64,000 nt of DNA from Carposina sasakii. Its lineage: Eukaryota; Arthropoda; Insecta; Lepidoptera; Carposinidae. Position 1 is the stretch's first letter. Every line of letters starts with the position of its first letter. Both the position numbers and the translations under genes were made by a program. The stretch is from contig CP053161.1 in NCBI GenBank assembly GCA_014607495.2, forward strand, positions 12,285,115 through 12,349,114, read 5' to 3'. This document shows, piece by piece, positions 21,641 through 34,392 of this stretch. Under the pieces are notes generated by a model. The model made no database searches. It was given only the letters and a program-made list of their open reading frames with translations, and was not told the DNA's origin.

Positions 21641-23635
21641 ATATTTTTCCAAGTGGGTGTTGCTTGAAAAAAGATTGGTACTCACCGGCCAGTTATCTAG
21701 TGGGCAGAGCAAGGACTATAAAAAGATTATTCACAGGGCGCCAGACCTTTTTGCAGTTAAAGAAAACAACAGTTTACAATATTTCTATTTATTGAAGAAG
21801 GTCCTACTCTCTAATATTACCACATTTACATCCTATGTAATAGTTTTAAGTTTCCTATATATAGAATATCTTATTAGTATATTTATTCTTATACTACCTA
21901 TATACATATATATGATAATGAAGGGTAACTATTGGTATTTAGCTTGAAGAGCTATTGAATAACAAACATGGTGTGTGAACAGACTTAAATTATTTAGTTA
22001 TGTATTGAAAAGTAACCTAAAACCCTTCAATAAATTAACATCTAGGATTTGCTGCTATAGGCCAGATAAATTACATAAAGTTTCTGGTTAATTTACTATT
22101 TAAGGTACAGATCCTACTGCCAGAAACCGCTAGGGTGGTATTTGTTCACCACGTGGCTATCAAATATGAACTTAAATCCACAACTTAGACTACACGGTAT
22201 TAATGAACTAGAAAATTACTTCCCATGGTCCATGTATCCGAGGAGACGTCTTAGTCAAGCTGTGACAAGATCTCAAAGTAGCAGCCCCATAGCACGTGGC
22301 AGGTTTTTTACTGCATAGTCCGACTGTCAGAGCATAGGTAGCTTTCCTTGGCGACTAAGACTAAAACTGCCTAGGCTTTAGATCTTCCTATGGACCCCTA
22401 AAGTACAAAGACAGAAAGAACAGAATTAGCTACCTAATCATCACATCACTAATGTTTGCCTAGCAGAAATAAAAGGAATACTCACATTAATTGGGAATTA
22501 TATATCCATTTGTTCTCGATCACGGTTATTCAGCCAAACCGTTAAGAAAACAGATCTTTGTTCACACACACCTGGTAGGAAAGAGGACAACGAGAAAATT
22601 AACGACTAATTATTAGAGACAAGTGCCAGAAATGGCCTAAAAAGACATATTCCACTATACTTACATGATTATTTATATTTTAAAATAATTATTTCGGCCA
22701 TGACTTCAGATGAGGTGGCACTCAGTGCAAAATGGAAGGTATAGAAAGTCACTCCGTTTGTTACATTTGTACGGTTCAGAGCAAAATCAGAAAAAGGCTC
22801 GAATGTGATTTGCAGCTCCCTTTTATACTCATAACCTTCTAGAAACTTCTCAATCCGAGATGGTGTGGTCGACTCCCATTGGTGGATGTATTTTTTTTCA
22901 AACCTAACTAACAGCAAAGGAATTAGGTGGTTATAATGCCAGAGTCCATTCAGCCAACTTATTCTTACCATTAAAAAGTTAAAATTGGCAACTTTACGTC
23001 CAATTTTAAAATGAAGACAGAAAATCCTATAGTGACTATTTTACCATGTTACAGAATACTTCACTCTGTGTAGTCACACACTCTGTCCGTTTATTCTTTA
23101 TACGTTTATGCCTGATATAGATATTGCCTAATTCCTATGTCATATCGATTCACATATTCTTATTTTTGTCTGCAATGTTCCGTTCGTGTAAGTCCTATTA
23201 GATATTCAAGGTGAGAGTGACAGCCAGGCAAATACTGAAATGCTGAACAAGTACTATTATGTTAAGTCATACAATGATGTTTTTGTATATTAGATATAAT
23301 AATAATTTGACTTAATACTAATGTTCCTGAATCGAAGCTTTATTAGCCTATTTTGGTTGCCCGCTATTTTGGTCACATAGAAATCTAGATTAAGTATATC
23401 TAGGTGAGAAAAAAAGCTTTTTAAAGACATTTAAAAGTATTTGTTACAGTTAAGAAAGATAATAAGTATTAATTACGTTTTACTTATAATGTGATAAATT
23501 GATGTTTATAAGTATTATTACTGCAATAAAGTAAATTCGTAAAAAATAGATTCCGTTTACCTTTAAGTTATATAATATTTTCCAAAGTTGTTTAGTGTGG
23601 CTTACCTAGAGAGATAGAGAAGAGATAATGGCATA
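21641..23635. other. no recognisable gene
   Basis: AT-rich. A 100-codon - strand frame at 22669-22971 is not recognised and has no splice context. A small family I tail (CTCTGTGTAGTCACACACTC then TCTTTATACGTTTATG) lies at 23063-23112. Confidence 0.4.
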
Positions 23636-23845
23636 GAGAGTCTTAAAATGTAGCAGACTGAAGTGGCAGTGGGCTGGTCACATCGGTCCGTAGAACCGAT
23701 GGACGGTGGAGTAAGCGGGTTCTCGAATGGAGACCGCGCCTCGGCAAGCGTAGCGTTGGATGCCCTCCGGCCAGATGGACCAATGACTTGAAGAGCCTTA
23801 TGACGGGGGAGGCCTACGTCCTGCAGTGGTTTGCAATAGGCTGAC
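23636..23845 (+). pseudogene. RTE-type LINE 3'-end fragment
   Basis: Encodes CSRLKWQWAGH, RTDGRWSKRVLEWRPRL and ARWTNDL in order, the C-terminal signature of RTE-type LINE polyproteins, with a frame disruption and loss of part of the segment seen at 59700-59775. Ends GAGGCCTACGTCCTGCAGTG then GCAATAGGCTGA, the tail shared with family R SINEs. Confidence 0.85.
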
Positions 23846-24302
23846 AATAGAGCGCTAGTTCGCATTTTTACTGACAGACAATCACACGGGCATAGTTTGC
23901 CTATTCATATCTGTGCCTACGGATCGATGTTGTAAAACGAACTCTATGTATACCTACCTGAAAACAACTTTTAAAAAATCTTATAAACTGTAACACTATA
24001 CATGGATTATAAATAACCGGAAAATGTATATCCTGTCGCGTAGAAAAAGGTAATGAATTCTAAATCGTCGCGGCTTCAGAAAGCAATTCAGGTTATTTCC
24101 CGAAGGGCAGCGACATGGTGTGTACAGAAATCGTGACACAGAATACTAAATGAAACGTGAACAGTTAGACAAGTACAAGCTCTTTGACGAAATCTCATAC
24201 AGTATTATTACAAAAGGGGAAACTCTTTAAAAATAACATCTTACAGCAAAATGTATGGAATATGAATATCTGTCATTAGACAATGTTTAGCTTATTTCCA
24301 TG

Positions 24303-24415
24303 AAGGGTACGCCCACCACCGGGCTCTACACCCTCCGCTGACCCTCGGATCACAACCTCAAAACTACAACAGTCGCAACGAGAAGCCAGATCCAAGCACC
24401 TAGCCTAGCAAAAGC
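24303..24415 (+). repeat. family F fragment
   Basis: CCACCACCGGGCTCTACACC, CTCCGCTGACCCTCGGATC and GAGCACCTAGC match 25900 and the inverted copy at 32676. Confidence 0.75.
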
Positions 24416-24560
24416 AAAGAAAATTGTAAAAAAATCGCTGATTGCTCGTCAAATTCGTATTACGTTAAATGAATTTCAAAGAAACTTTGACATTTCAAGG
24501 CGATTATTGTACAATTTTCGCTATCGCTTTGCTTCGGCTTTGCTATTGCTTTTATATAAT
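24411..24560. repeat. foldback-related repeat, copy 2
   Basis: Left arm AGCAAAAGCAAAG and right arm ATTGTACAATTTTCGCTATC then GCTTTGC form an imperfect hairpin around GTCAAATTCGTATTACGTTA. Related to 13749-13846, but with a complete right arm. Confidence 0.65.
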
Positions 24561-24711
24561 CAGAGGGCGGATATCTATAGCTATAGCCCTCATGCAACAG
24601 GATTAACGCAAGACACGAGAATAGAACCACGTACGGTAACCTCCGTCAGGACTTCATCCCGACTTATGTAAAGCCCCACAATGTGAACTAACTCGTGAAC
24701 TATTTTTGTTT

Positions 24712-24820
24712 TGGAGCTGATTCCAAACGTCAGATAGGCTATCAGAAGAATAAAGTTGATGTCGTCTTTCTCTACAACTTGTTCATGGTAGTGACAGCAT
24801 CAACTTTATTCTTCAGACTA
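24712..24820. mobile_element. family J foldback MITE, truncated
   Basis: Left arm TCCAAACGTCAGATAGGCTA, AGAATAAAGTTGATG; right arm CAGCATCAACTTTATTCTTC. The outer right arm is cut off by the family E copy that begins at 24820. Compare the complete hairpin at 63391-63526. Confidence 0.75.
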
Positions 24821-25310
24821 ATGGACGCCCGCCACTCCGTCCGCGTGGACTGCAAAAAAAAATCGAAATTACATACATACATATAATCACGCCTTTATCC
24901 CTTACGGGGTACGCAGAGCACCAAGGGCCGATAGAACTTCATGGTGCCACTTCTAACCAATTTTGTGTGTATAGTTGAGATGTACAAGTGTAGTGACAGG
25001 TGATCAGCCCATCGCCTACAAAACACCAAAACCCTCTTGTCCCTCTACTGCCTTGTACAGTATGCCCGGGAAGAGAAGCAGCTGTAGTATTATATTTTTT
25101 TTTTCATTCCCAGAGCAGCATAGAAATGTAGAAATTATCCAGGATAAAAACATTTTCCTAATAATAATTTTCTTAATAAAAGTAGCCTATATATTAAGTG
25201 GGACCTTCACAATATATTTCTGAAAACTGCATCGGAATCGGTCCAGCCGTTTATGAGATTAGCGTGCACAAACATCGATCCATTACAATTTTATGATATG
25301 TATAGATAAG
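24820..25310 (+). repeat. family E copy split by a family K insertion
   Basis: Head CTAATGGACGCCCGCCACTC to about 24870 and tail GAAATTATCCAGGATAAAAA (from about 25130) with GAGATTAGCGTGCACAAACA belong to one family E copy. Family K (24871-25125: ATCACGCCTTTATCCCTTAC, CAGGTGATCAGCCCATCGCC, TATGCCCGGGAAGAGAAGCA) sits between them. GAAATTA occurs at both junctions and may be the target duplication. Confidence 0.65.
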
Positions 25311-25899
25311 CTGTCTGACGTTCACGCGAGCGGAGCCGCGGCACAACGCTTGTAATTTATAAAAAAGCTTACGCTAAATCTATTCATTTCGTCGACCGTA
25401 ATATGAAAAGCATTTGTTTACGGATTAAGTGAACCCCTCTTTCTTTCCTTCTAATAAGTTCTTAAAATTGAAAAACGAAAAGCCTATTATATTTAGGTAA
25501 GAATAATGGAGGGAAAAAGACGGGACTCTTACTAGGGAAGGATGCATAAAGGCAAGGAACTACATATTTTTACTATTTTGTATTTACGTTATAATGTCGT
25601 AACTGAAACCATGAGGAGTGAAGCGATATAAGATAACAAATCAGCCAATCGGTGAAAATAATTATTGTTATTTTTATTGTTTTCATTTTCCAAAACACAG
25701 CATTTAAGTTTGTTTTGTTTTCATTTTCCAAAAAACAGCAAAATATTGGATAATTCCAAAGCGTAGCTACTACGTTTCTTGCGTAGCAGCTTCGTAGTAC
25801 GTAGCATGCTACGGAGAGCGCATTGAAACACATTGGAAGAAAAGGAGCCAAAATTTTAATTAATTAAAAAGTCTTAGGTACATGTGACGTATTCACTAT

Positions 25900-26055
25900 A
25901 GGTGCACCCACCACCGGGCCCTACACCCTCCACTGACCCTCGGATCTGATAACTCATAATTGCGAAAACAGGCACTTGCACTAATTACAATGGCCACGAG
26001 AAACCAGACCCGAGCACCTAGCATGCAAGACGATACATTGCACTATTCCGAAATC
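25900..26055 (+). repeat. family F copy
   Basis: GCACCCACCACCGGGCCCTA, CACTGACCCTCGGATCTG, AACTCATAATTG, GAGAAACCAGACCCGAGCAC and CTAGCATGCAAGACG; the best-preserved copy in the window. Confidence 0.75.
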
Positions 26056-26709
26056 AGAAACTAGATAAATAATCTACATATGTTTCGCCAACAACCGTGA
26101 TGAACTATTATTATGATGGTTGGGTTAATATGTATAAGTAATGGCATGTGCGTGTTAAAGTATGTTTATAAGCAATGTCAATAACTTATTATTTAGGAGT
26201 AAAAAACAACATTTCGGTGAAGAAAGTGAATTTTCCATTTCTTAAAAAGCAGCCATTTGACTATTGTATTTCTGTATTTGTTTCAATGGTGTACGCTCAA
26301 AAAATAAGTCAACAAAAAAGTATGGGTGGCTTACATCCTTCATCATGACGCATCAGTAATTGAATTCAATTATTGCTCTTGAATGTACAAGAAAATGGTA
26401 TCATGTATAGGCCCTTTACAATATAGAAAAAAAAATTCGGGTAAGGTACAAAACTGGGTAAGGTTTTATCGACCCAGATCCAGTTTCTTAAATATTTATA
26501 ATAAACACGGTAGCAAGCTTGCCAAAACTTTTATCAAAATAAGTCTACAAACAAAATTAAATATTTTTTCGGGATTATTTACAGTTTTTCGCTGAATGTC
26601 TATCTTGGTTAGAAGAGCGTATTTAATAATTAAAATTCACACAGTATAAAGAAGTATCTTAGCAGTATGTCAACTCCATTCTCAGGTTGTAGCTTACAGT
26701 ATACATATA

Positions 26710-26975
26710 CAGGATGTAACAAAAAGGGTATGTTTATGTATAAGCGAAAAGCTATGTGAACAGCCCACTGTAGAGAACCTATGCACAAAATTTGAGACCC
26801 GAAATCACATGTTTATTTTTCCCGATAGTATGGAGAATTTTTAAATATCTCAGGAATTTTCATACAATCTTAAAAAATAAAAATGTTATTTCGAGTCTCA
26901 AATTTTGTAGATAGGTTCTCTATAGTGGGCTATTTACATAGCTTTTCGCTTAACATACCCCTTTTGTTACATCCT
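26710..26975. mobile_element. family A foldback MITE
   Basis: CAGGATGTAACAAAAAGGGT at the left and TTTTGTTACATCCTG at the right; the two halves are near-complete inverted complements around GATAGTATGGAG. Flanked by TA on both sides. No coding capacity. Confidence 0.85.
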
Positions 26976-27263
26976 GTATAGATACCTAGTTATAGAAACA
27001 AACATAAATTCATCACATAAACGAATAAGAATAAATGTATTTAGGTATTTATGTTAATTTAAATCTAAATTTAGATTTATGAATTTTCTTTAATTTATTT
27101 TTCTGTTTGTGTGCACCCATACCTACCTCTTATGTTTATTTCTCTTTCACGATTGGTTTGCTTGAAGAAGTCTCTGTTAGAGACAAACACGCCCTTGTAC
27201 ATCTTCCTTGTTATAAACTCTATTTGTGAAAACTTTACTGTGTACAATAAAGAATAACATTTG

Positions 27264-27322
27264 CACCCACCGGGATTAGAACTCAGGACCAAGCAGGATC
27301 ACCATTTACGCCAATCGATTTA
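27264..27322 (-). repeat. family B SINE head fragment
   Basis: TTTGCACCCACCGGGATTAG, AACTCAGGACC and CGCCAATCG match the inverted SINE head; the tail is missing. Confidence 0.6.
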
Positions 27323-27384
27323 TTTGTATTACTTGTATTTGTAAAATTATGCAAAATAAATAATATATCTGCATGCCATATTTT

Positions 27385-27560
27385 TGGCGAAACATCATCA
27401 TCATCTTCCTGCCCTGTTCTCATTTATTTGGGGTCGGCGCAATATGTTCTTTTCTTCCATTCATCTCTATGATCCGTCATCTCATTGCTCACTCCCAGTA
27501 CACGCATATCCTCCCTCACACAGTCCATCCAACTCTTCTTTGGTCTACTTCGAATTTTTG
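27385..27560 (-). pseudogene. LINE 3'-end fragment
   Basis: ATCATCATCTTCCTGCCCTG, ATTTGGGGTCGGCGCAATAT, GATCCGTCATCTCATTGCTC and CAGTCCATCCAACTCTTCTT read on the - strand like the degenerate C-terminal coding end of an insect LINE, ending in GATGATGATG. Frames are broken. Confidence 0.55.
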
Positions 27561-27959
27561 GCGAAACATATCACAGATTTATTTAATATAATAATAACTC
27601 TATTTTACCATGTTTTTAGCAAATTAATAATTATTTACATTTCACTATTTTCATTTTATAGTTAAAGATAAACCGCACACGTGAGAAAACATTTCGGGCG
27701 TGTTTTATTTCTTTCCTCGTTTATTTTATTTTTATGTCTGTTTGAAGAGAAAACCGTTTAGAACTAAAAGAGTCGTTTAGAATGGTACTCGAGGACGATT
27801 GAACAACTACATTTCATTTGAAAAATTACTTCAAGTACTCTTGGTGCACCTGACGTAGCCTTTTCACCACTATCGGACACTTTGTTTCGAAAAGGAATAA
27901 ATAAATATTTATCTTTCTCAGCGAAGAAATTTTAATGTCATTGTTTTTATCTTTTACTA

Positions 27960-28130
27960 GTGCCGTGTGGACTGCAGAAAAAACAAAATGTCGTGCTTAT
28001 GCCGCATAAAAATGTTTTCTCGGGATAAAAGAAGGCTTTAGACTACCTATGTACCAAATTTCATTTCATTCGATTCAGTAGTTTTGGCGTAAAAGCCAAA
28101 CTGACAGTGTTACTTTCGCATTAATAATTT
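27960..28130 (+). repeat. family E fragment
   Basis: GTGTGGACTGCAGAAAAAAC, CGGGATAAAAGAAGGC and AACTGACAGTG. A related head (CTAGAGGACGCCCAATACTT) appears at 28301. Confidence 0.6.
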
Positions 28131-28439
28131 AGAGCATTTATATATATATATAATTTAAGGAATAGCACACGTTGGCCAGTAGGTATGTTGTTCATTAATG
28201 ACAGTGTACGTAATCAGAAAATATTTTTAATTTTGGCTTGATTTTATTATGAATACACATTGAAATTTCTTTATTCAGTAACCTATATTATCACTAACTA
28301 GAGGACGCCCAATACTTCGTCCCCGTAACTTTACAATTCCCATTATTACTATCGCCATAGGAAGGGAAATCCTTTCTTATCGGATGCCTACGTCACACAA
28401 ATAACACACCCTTCAAGTTTCATTCACAGCACATCTGCG

Positions 28440-30290
28440 CTCGTGGCATGGATTTGCTGAGAGCGAGATTATTATATCACATTCAAAGACAACATTTATA
28501 GAGCTATGAAATAATTAGACAAAATAAGTACGCGTAGTGTTTGCTGAAATAACTGTTTTGCAATCTCTTTATGTATACTAAGTACATACGCTTTCTTTCA
28601 TTTGTTATTAGGTACACAGTTCTGTGGATTTATCGCATAAATGTGACATATCTCGGCCACACAAAGTTCATGCTACGGGTACCTACTGGTGCCTATTAGT
28701 AATAAAACATGAAATACAAAAATAACGATTTAGAATTCACCCGATCCTGATATAGAAAAATCAATATGGGACGAAGCTAAAACATTTTTAATATCAGAGG
28801 CATTCAATAAGATTCACAAGAAATGCGGCGTCTCGTATCAGGTGTATCCGCACAGCCAAATGGAATTACGACACGGGGCGAGAGTGACGACGGTAGGCAT
28901 GGAGTAGGTAACTGATTGTAGATAGGACACTCGAATATCTGACGAGTAGGTAGATGTGATAAAATTGTCACAGAATATATAATGAAAGACTTCGAGAAAA
29001 GGTAGGTAGTGATTTAATCATGCTCGTCTTGGCGGCTACCATACGCCCAGATTCTACTATTACGGAGATAGGTATTAATTGGTAGATAAGACACTTTTGA
29101 AGATGCAGCACAACACTGTATAAAATCTAAAATTGCTATAAATAACCTTTCTTGTAGCATTTGTTTTTTTGTTATTATGACAAGCAGACATTTATTACGT
29201 ACCTACTAATTTTATTTTGTAGCCCTAATTTTAGTACGTAGATGTAGATTTTATAGCTCTAATTTTAGTACGAAGGTTATATTTAAAATTAATTTGATAA
29301 TAAAGAATATTTAAATAAAATATAAACAAAGCAATGTGAAGAATTAAAATAATATCTTCTCAACTAGCCTCGCCTCTCCAATCTACACATATCTAATTTA
29401 TTAGGAATTAGTGATTATAATACCGATTGTTTTCTCAACTTGCCTCGCTTGTCCAGTCTGCACATAACCTAATCTATGTCAAGTCCATTAGATCTTTGCG
29501 AATACGAGAGCACTCGCTTCTTCGTTAATTGAAAAAGCAATTAAACGCCTCCTCATTCCCGCGGGAACTTTCACAACTATCGCCAGTGCTTCAACTATCA
29601 AACTTAGGACCCTCATACTGGTATTCAGAGTCGAACTTGAGTCCACCCTCACTCGAGTAAGTTCTATATATTTAAAAGCTAATGTTACGTGCAAATCGAA
29701 GTAAAATGAACGAGTTTTTAAAATTTGGCTTTTATCTTTAAAATATTAGTTCGTAAACTTACATATAGGCACACCCATAATCCCTCGAAGAGGTTGGACT
29801 GAAGTATGCAATTTACACAGCCACTTTTCACCAGTTAGTCTATTAAACCTCACGCAGGAAGCGGTGAGCCTACCATTGCTTTTTGGGCACAAATAAAACA
29901 ATCTTGCTGCCGGTAACGAATTTAATAGCAAATATTTCCGGGTGTCTCTAAACAACTTCTTTTATTATAAACTTCATTTTCGATTTTACCTTATCTTAAA
30001 CGCATTTTATCATTATATCTCCCACCGACAATTTATTAGTAATATGAGGACAAATTACATGATGATCGATAAACGGTATCGAGATCATTAATCATTGCAA
30101 AGTTGCACGTTTCCCGACAAATTACTCAAAATTCTGCCTTACTTCGGTGCTATCACCAACCTTTAAATTATACAATCCACCATAGGTTTACATATACTTT
30201 TCGCATCAATTTCATGTATTTTGTACGTATTATTAAATATTTTTTATATAAGGCTTAGGCCTATAAGTAAAAAAGTTGATAAAGCCTATA
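28440..30290. other. no recognisable gene
   Basis: Mostly unique AT-rich DNA. Frames at 29488-29694 and 29746-29955 (-) are in slightly less AT-rich sequence but I recognise no domain. Confidence 0.4.
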
Positions 30291-30294
30291 ATTT

Positions 30295-30480
30295 GAACCA
30301 GTTTCTAGTTTATCGCCTGAGAGAATGACCGTGTTTCATAGTTAACTCTTACGGCATGCACGGAATGAGATGCAGCTGGTATTATTCTATTCTATTCTAT
30401 TATATATTGTATTACAGTGAACTCCGCATCAGGCCGGTAATTTTTACCCGACTGCGCGACGCAAAGGAGTGGTAATGTGT
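30295..30480 (+). repeat. diverged family D copy
   Basis: GTTTATCGCCTGAGAGAATG, TAGTTAACTCTTACGGCATG, CACGGAATGAGATGCAGCTG and ACTCCGCATCAGGCC, interrupted by a short TTCTA repeat. Confidence 0.65.
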
Positions 30481-31100
30481 TTAACAGCCTATGTATGTAT
30501 GTTCCTTTGAAGCACTATACAGACCAAACGCCTCGGCCGATTTTTATTATTCACACGTCAATCGATTCCTCTTAGTCCGGTGAGTGTCACTTAAGACATG
30601 ACGTTAGTGAAAATCCAATATGGCGACTACTGTATATTGTGAAAATGAAAAAAATTAAAGTCAACAAACTATATCAAGTTACATCATTAGAAATTTTTTA
30701 TTTTGTTCAATAGTATTCATTTCATAATAATATTATAGAATTCTAGACCACTGGACATCTCGGTGCTTGTTTTCATCTTTTCAGTGTTTTTTATTATTAA
30801 TTAGATACATAGTTTAGTTCTTTTACGCAGTCGGGTTTTTGGATTTTTAAAATTATGTTTTTTTATTGAAGAAAAATGTTAGTCAATACCACGTGTCTTA
30901 TTTATTATTATTTACCAAGTTTCTGATGTAGACCAAACAAGTAAGTCAGATAGTGCCAATTAGTTAAACTTGCCATGAAGTTGGAGTTACGGGAGTTCGG
31001 ATAGGAAGTAACTAAGTATCCAACTTAGAGCGCTTTCTATATTAGGTCACCAGTTACGCCACCAGTCGAGTCACCAAGAATTAGCGTAAATCATACAGGG
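30481..31100. other. no recognisable feature
   Basis: AT-rich, no repeat family copy and no plausible coding sequence seen. Confidence 0.4.
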
Positions 31101-31334
31101 CTAGTGGACGCCCGCGACTTCGTCCGCGCGGACTGCAGAAAAAAAAACAAAATATTGTTATAATCCGGGATAAAAATATTTTCCCGGATAAAAAGTAGCC
31201 TATGTATTAATCCAGGGTGTCAGCTAACTTCATATTAAATTTTATTGAAATAGCTCAAGCCGTTTTTACGTGAAAGAGTAACAAACATCCATCCATCCAT
31301 ACTCACAAACTTTCGCGTTTATAATATTAGTAGG
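31101..31334 (+). repeat. family E copy
   Basis: CTAGTGGACGCCCGCGACTT, CGTCCGCGCGGACTGCAG, GTGTCAGCTAACTTCATATT, CGTTTTTACGTGAAAGAGTA, ACTTTCGCGTTTATAATATT and AGTAG end; near full length. Confidence 0.8.
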
Positions 31335-31559
31335 GTGTAACAAAAGGGGTAAGTTAATGCAATCGCCACCGGCAGATTTTGTAATCATGCCGACATAAGT
31401 TCAAAACGCAAAAACGAGTCGGCGTCATTTCTAAAAAGCCAAAAAGACGCAAATACGTGGTCGTCGGCAGTGAATGCGTGAAGCGATAAGTTATAAACAT
31501 AGCCCACTATTAAACAGTTGTGCCACTAGTATCGTCACCAAAAATGAATGTAGATTATG

Positions 31560-31900
31560 CAGGATGTAAGAAAAGGGGTATGTTTAGCGAAAAGGTATGA
31601 TTATAGCCCACTATTAAAGTCCCACTATTAAACCCATCTATCTGCAAAATTTGAGACTCGAAACATTGGTCTCTTCAAAGCTAGAGTGAATAGGCACTTT
31701 CTAGGCAAACATGTACCACCTTAGCAGCATCTTGCGCTCAAATGTTTGCCTATCTAATTGTTAAAAAAAAAAATGTTTATTTTCCCTATACAAGTCAGGA
31801 ACGTTAATCTTTTATAAATATACGTGATTGCGATTCCCGAATTTTGTGAATATATGTACCTTTATATTCATAGCTTATCGCTAAATATACATTTTCTACA
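31560..31900. mobile_element. family A MITE interrupted by a LINE fragment
   Basis: Left end CAGGATGTAAGAAAAGGGGT; right half degenerate (CATAGCTTATCGCTAAATAT). A 110-bp piece (31664-31773) with CATTGGTCTCTTCAAAGCTA through a poly(A) run interrupts it. That piece equals the 3' end of the LINE at 58488-58975. The LINE insertion is therefore younger than the MITE. Confidence 0.75.
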
Positions 31901-32179
31901 TTTATAGGGTGTAACTAATACATACGAATAATTAATTGCTACTGATTACTACCTACATGTATAATATAGAAAATCCGTTCTGAAGTACGTAAGCCCACCC
32001 AAGCACCACAGATGGCAGACACGGTAAATTCGCAGGATCTTTGTTAATTAAAACTTTTTAATTCCCCTCAGACCCAATTCTGAATAACGGACAAATCTGA
32101 ATTAATTAAATTATCTTGTTTAATTACATATACATTATGGTTTAATTATATAATGTACGGATTTAAATGTTGTACCTAA

Positions 32180-32378
32180 AATTGTTACTTAGTCGTTAAT
32201 ACTCGTGCCTCGTAAAGCACGGAAAATCGTTGATCCTGCGCCTGATCTCTCCGGTAGTGTCGGCTTTTCGTCCCATCGGACTATGAGAGTGTCGGAATAG
32301 AGAATGCACCTGCGTTTGCTCCTGCGCCGTTGGCTAATCTCTCCGTTGTTATGACCGAAGTTCGGTCGGAGACGTTAT
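32180..32378 (+). mobile_element. family C SINE, tail portion
   Basis: GTGCCTCGTAAAGCACG, GTCGGCTTTTCGTCCCATCG, GACTATGAGAGTGTCGGAAT and GAAGTTCGGTCGGAGACG match the tail of the SINE at 49371; the tRNA head is missing. Confidence 0.75.
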
Positions 32379-32675
32379 ATTATTATATATGGTTTAATTA
32401 CATAAGACAATAGGCCAGTGGAATACGAATAAGGCTGTCCAGTCCATGCTCATAGACATATCAAGGAACCAGTTCTTTTCAGATAGATATTTGCTCAGAT
32501 TTATTTTTATTTTTGGTGATATATTTTTTACCTTAAATTTTTCGTCACGGTTACGGAGAACCGATTAGTTAGTTGGTTCGGTAGATAGAACTAACATGGA
32601 AAACTAATCCTGATGATGCCACGGGTGTTGGCGAAACATATGTCGATTAAAATTTTAATTGGTTTTCGGATTAGC

Positions 32676-32812
32676 AGCTATGTATTTATGGTTGCATGCT
32701 AGGTGCTTGGATCTGGCTTCTCGTTGCGACTGTAGTGTCTTGTGTTCGTGATCATGAGTAGGCAGATCCGAGGGTCAGCGGAGGGTATAGGGCCCGGTGG
32801 CGGGCGATCCCT
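32676..32812 (-). repeat. family F copy, inverted
   Basis: TTGCATGCTAGGTGCTTGGA, CTGGCTTCTCGTTGCGACTG, GATCCGAGGGTCAGCGGAGG and GGGCCCGGTGGCGGG. Confidence 0.75.
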
Positions 32813-33268
32813 CAATAGATATTCCTATAAATGTTCAAAATAGATCCAAACGTATCCTGTAGATAACTTATATATTCAGGTATCTATACATACACCCAAG
32901 TTTGTCGAAACTTATCTCGTAAATTTTCCCGTTCTTAAAATTTATGCCCCAAACGCTCGGGGTCCTATTCCCGAAGGCGGGAGACATATTTCATTACGTT
33001 TCAGCAATGTCGTTTACGGTAGGCGATTTTATTCATCGTCGATGCATGAAATATATTATATTTTTGGGGTTTTATTATCGAATTTTGACAGGTAGAGACG
33101 TGGGTTATTTTCTTGATTGAATATTGGATAAGGACTGACATGCTTAAGCCGGGTTCAATATGTTTATTTTTAAAACCTGATCTCTATTCTGCAGTCTTGA
33201 AGACATTTTTCTCTATTACCGTATTACGTATAGGTATACCTACAAGTCCTGTGAATACCTCACCTGCA

Positions 33269-34039
33269 TCTAGGGTTGCCACCTTTTCTTTTTGCATTTG
33301 TAGTATATTGGCTATTATAAGTGAAGAAAAAAAGTACATAGTATCAACATAAAGTACCTACAATTTATTTTTCTTTATTATTATATTTAAAAACATATTA
33401 GCTATATAGCGGTATATTTACTGCGTCAATTTTTACTACATCTATATATATAGTAGGCGGTATCTATATTAGTTCTGAAAGTAAGTATTAACAGCGCGAA
33501 ATATAGACACTAACGAGAAGTAATATTCTTGCTTGACACACTTTAGGGGAAGCTGTAGCGCGAGCGAAGCAAGCGCGAAATTTGTATGGTTTTTGGCACA
33601 TAAGTTGCCAATCATCTCTGGAAATGCAGGCTCTACCAAGAAATTGTGACGATCGCTAAAGCATCATGAAAATGTTGACGGCAACCAAGGTAACGAGAAT
33701 TGTTAACCATTTTTTTACTGTTAAGCCTCGACTATTTCTTTTAAAGTATTTTTAGTATTTTATTAATCTCAAACGAGAATATATTTTTGACACATGTTAT
33801 ATCAGGGCCCGGTATATTAATGCGCAGTAACTACGTCCCTGATACATAGAGCAGGATACGCAGACTGAGACGGCTATTTTTTTACTTATGAAATGGCGTA
33901 ATTTTTTGCAAAACATTCCATTCTATCAAGTTAATCAGATTTTCCCTGGCATAAAAATGTGTTTAAAAACTATTTAAAACCCCGCCCGGACGCTCCCCGG
34001 ACGCCCTCCAAAATAGGACAAATCTGGATGGCAGCCCTA
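33269..34039. mobile_element. possible degenerate DNA element
   Basis: TAGGGTTGCCACC near 33270 and GGATGGCAGCCCTA ending 34039 are imperfect inverted ends. The inside is AT-rich with no transposase frame, and I find no clear target duplication, so this may be chance. Confidence 0.3.
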
Positions 34040-34082
34040 CTTAAGACTAAACTTTTCAAAATTCCAAAGAAATCAAATTATC

Positions 34083-34294
34083 TTACTAAAATTATTAAGC
34101 GAAAGTTTGTAAGTATGGATTGATGGATGGAAGGATGTTTGTTACTCTTTCACGTAAAAACGGCTGGAGCGATTTTGATATAATTTGGTATGGTTTGGTT
34201 TGGTATTAGCTGACACCCCGATTTATCCCGGATAATTTCGACATTTTGTTTTTTCTGCAGTCCACGCGGACGTACTCGCGGGCGTCCACTAGTA
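34083..34294 (-). repeat. family E copy, inverted
   Basis: GCGAAAGTTTGTAAGTATGG, GTTACTCTTTCACGTAAAAA, GACATTTTGTTTTTTCTGCA and GCGGGCGTCCACTAG, the reverse of the 31101 copy. Confidence 0.8.
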
Positions 34295-34392
34295 CAAAAT
34301 AAAGTATTTTCACATACTTTTTTGTTCTCATAAAGTATAGAGTACAATTACCTACCTGAAATAACGTACAATACTTTATTACGGATGGCAAC

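Noticed and set aside
21448..21795. 115-codon Met-initiated frame
   Set aside because: Its first half is family I repeat, also found at 60983.
22669..22971. 100-codon - strand frame as a possible gene
   Set aside because: No recognisable domain, AT-rich codon use and no start or splice context; left as unassigned.
33269..34039. Full hAT element suggested by GGTTGCCACC/GGATGGCAGCC ends
   Set aside because: Inverted ends are short and imperfect and no 8-bp duplication is present; kept only as a low-confidence feature.
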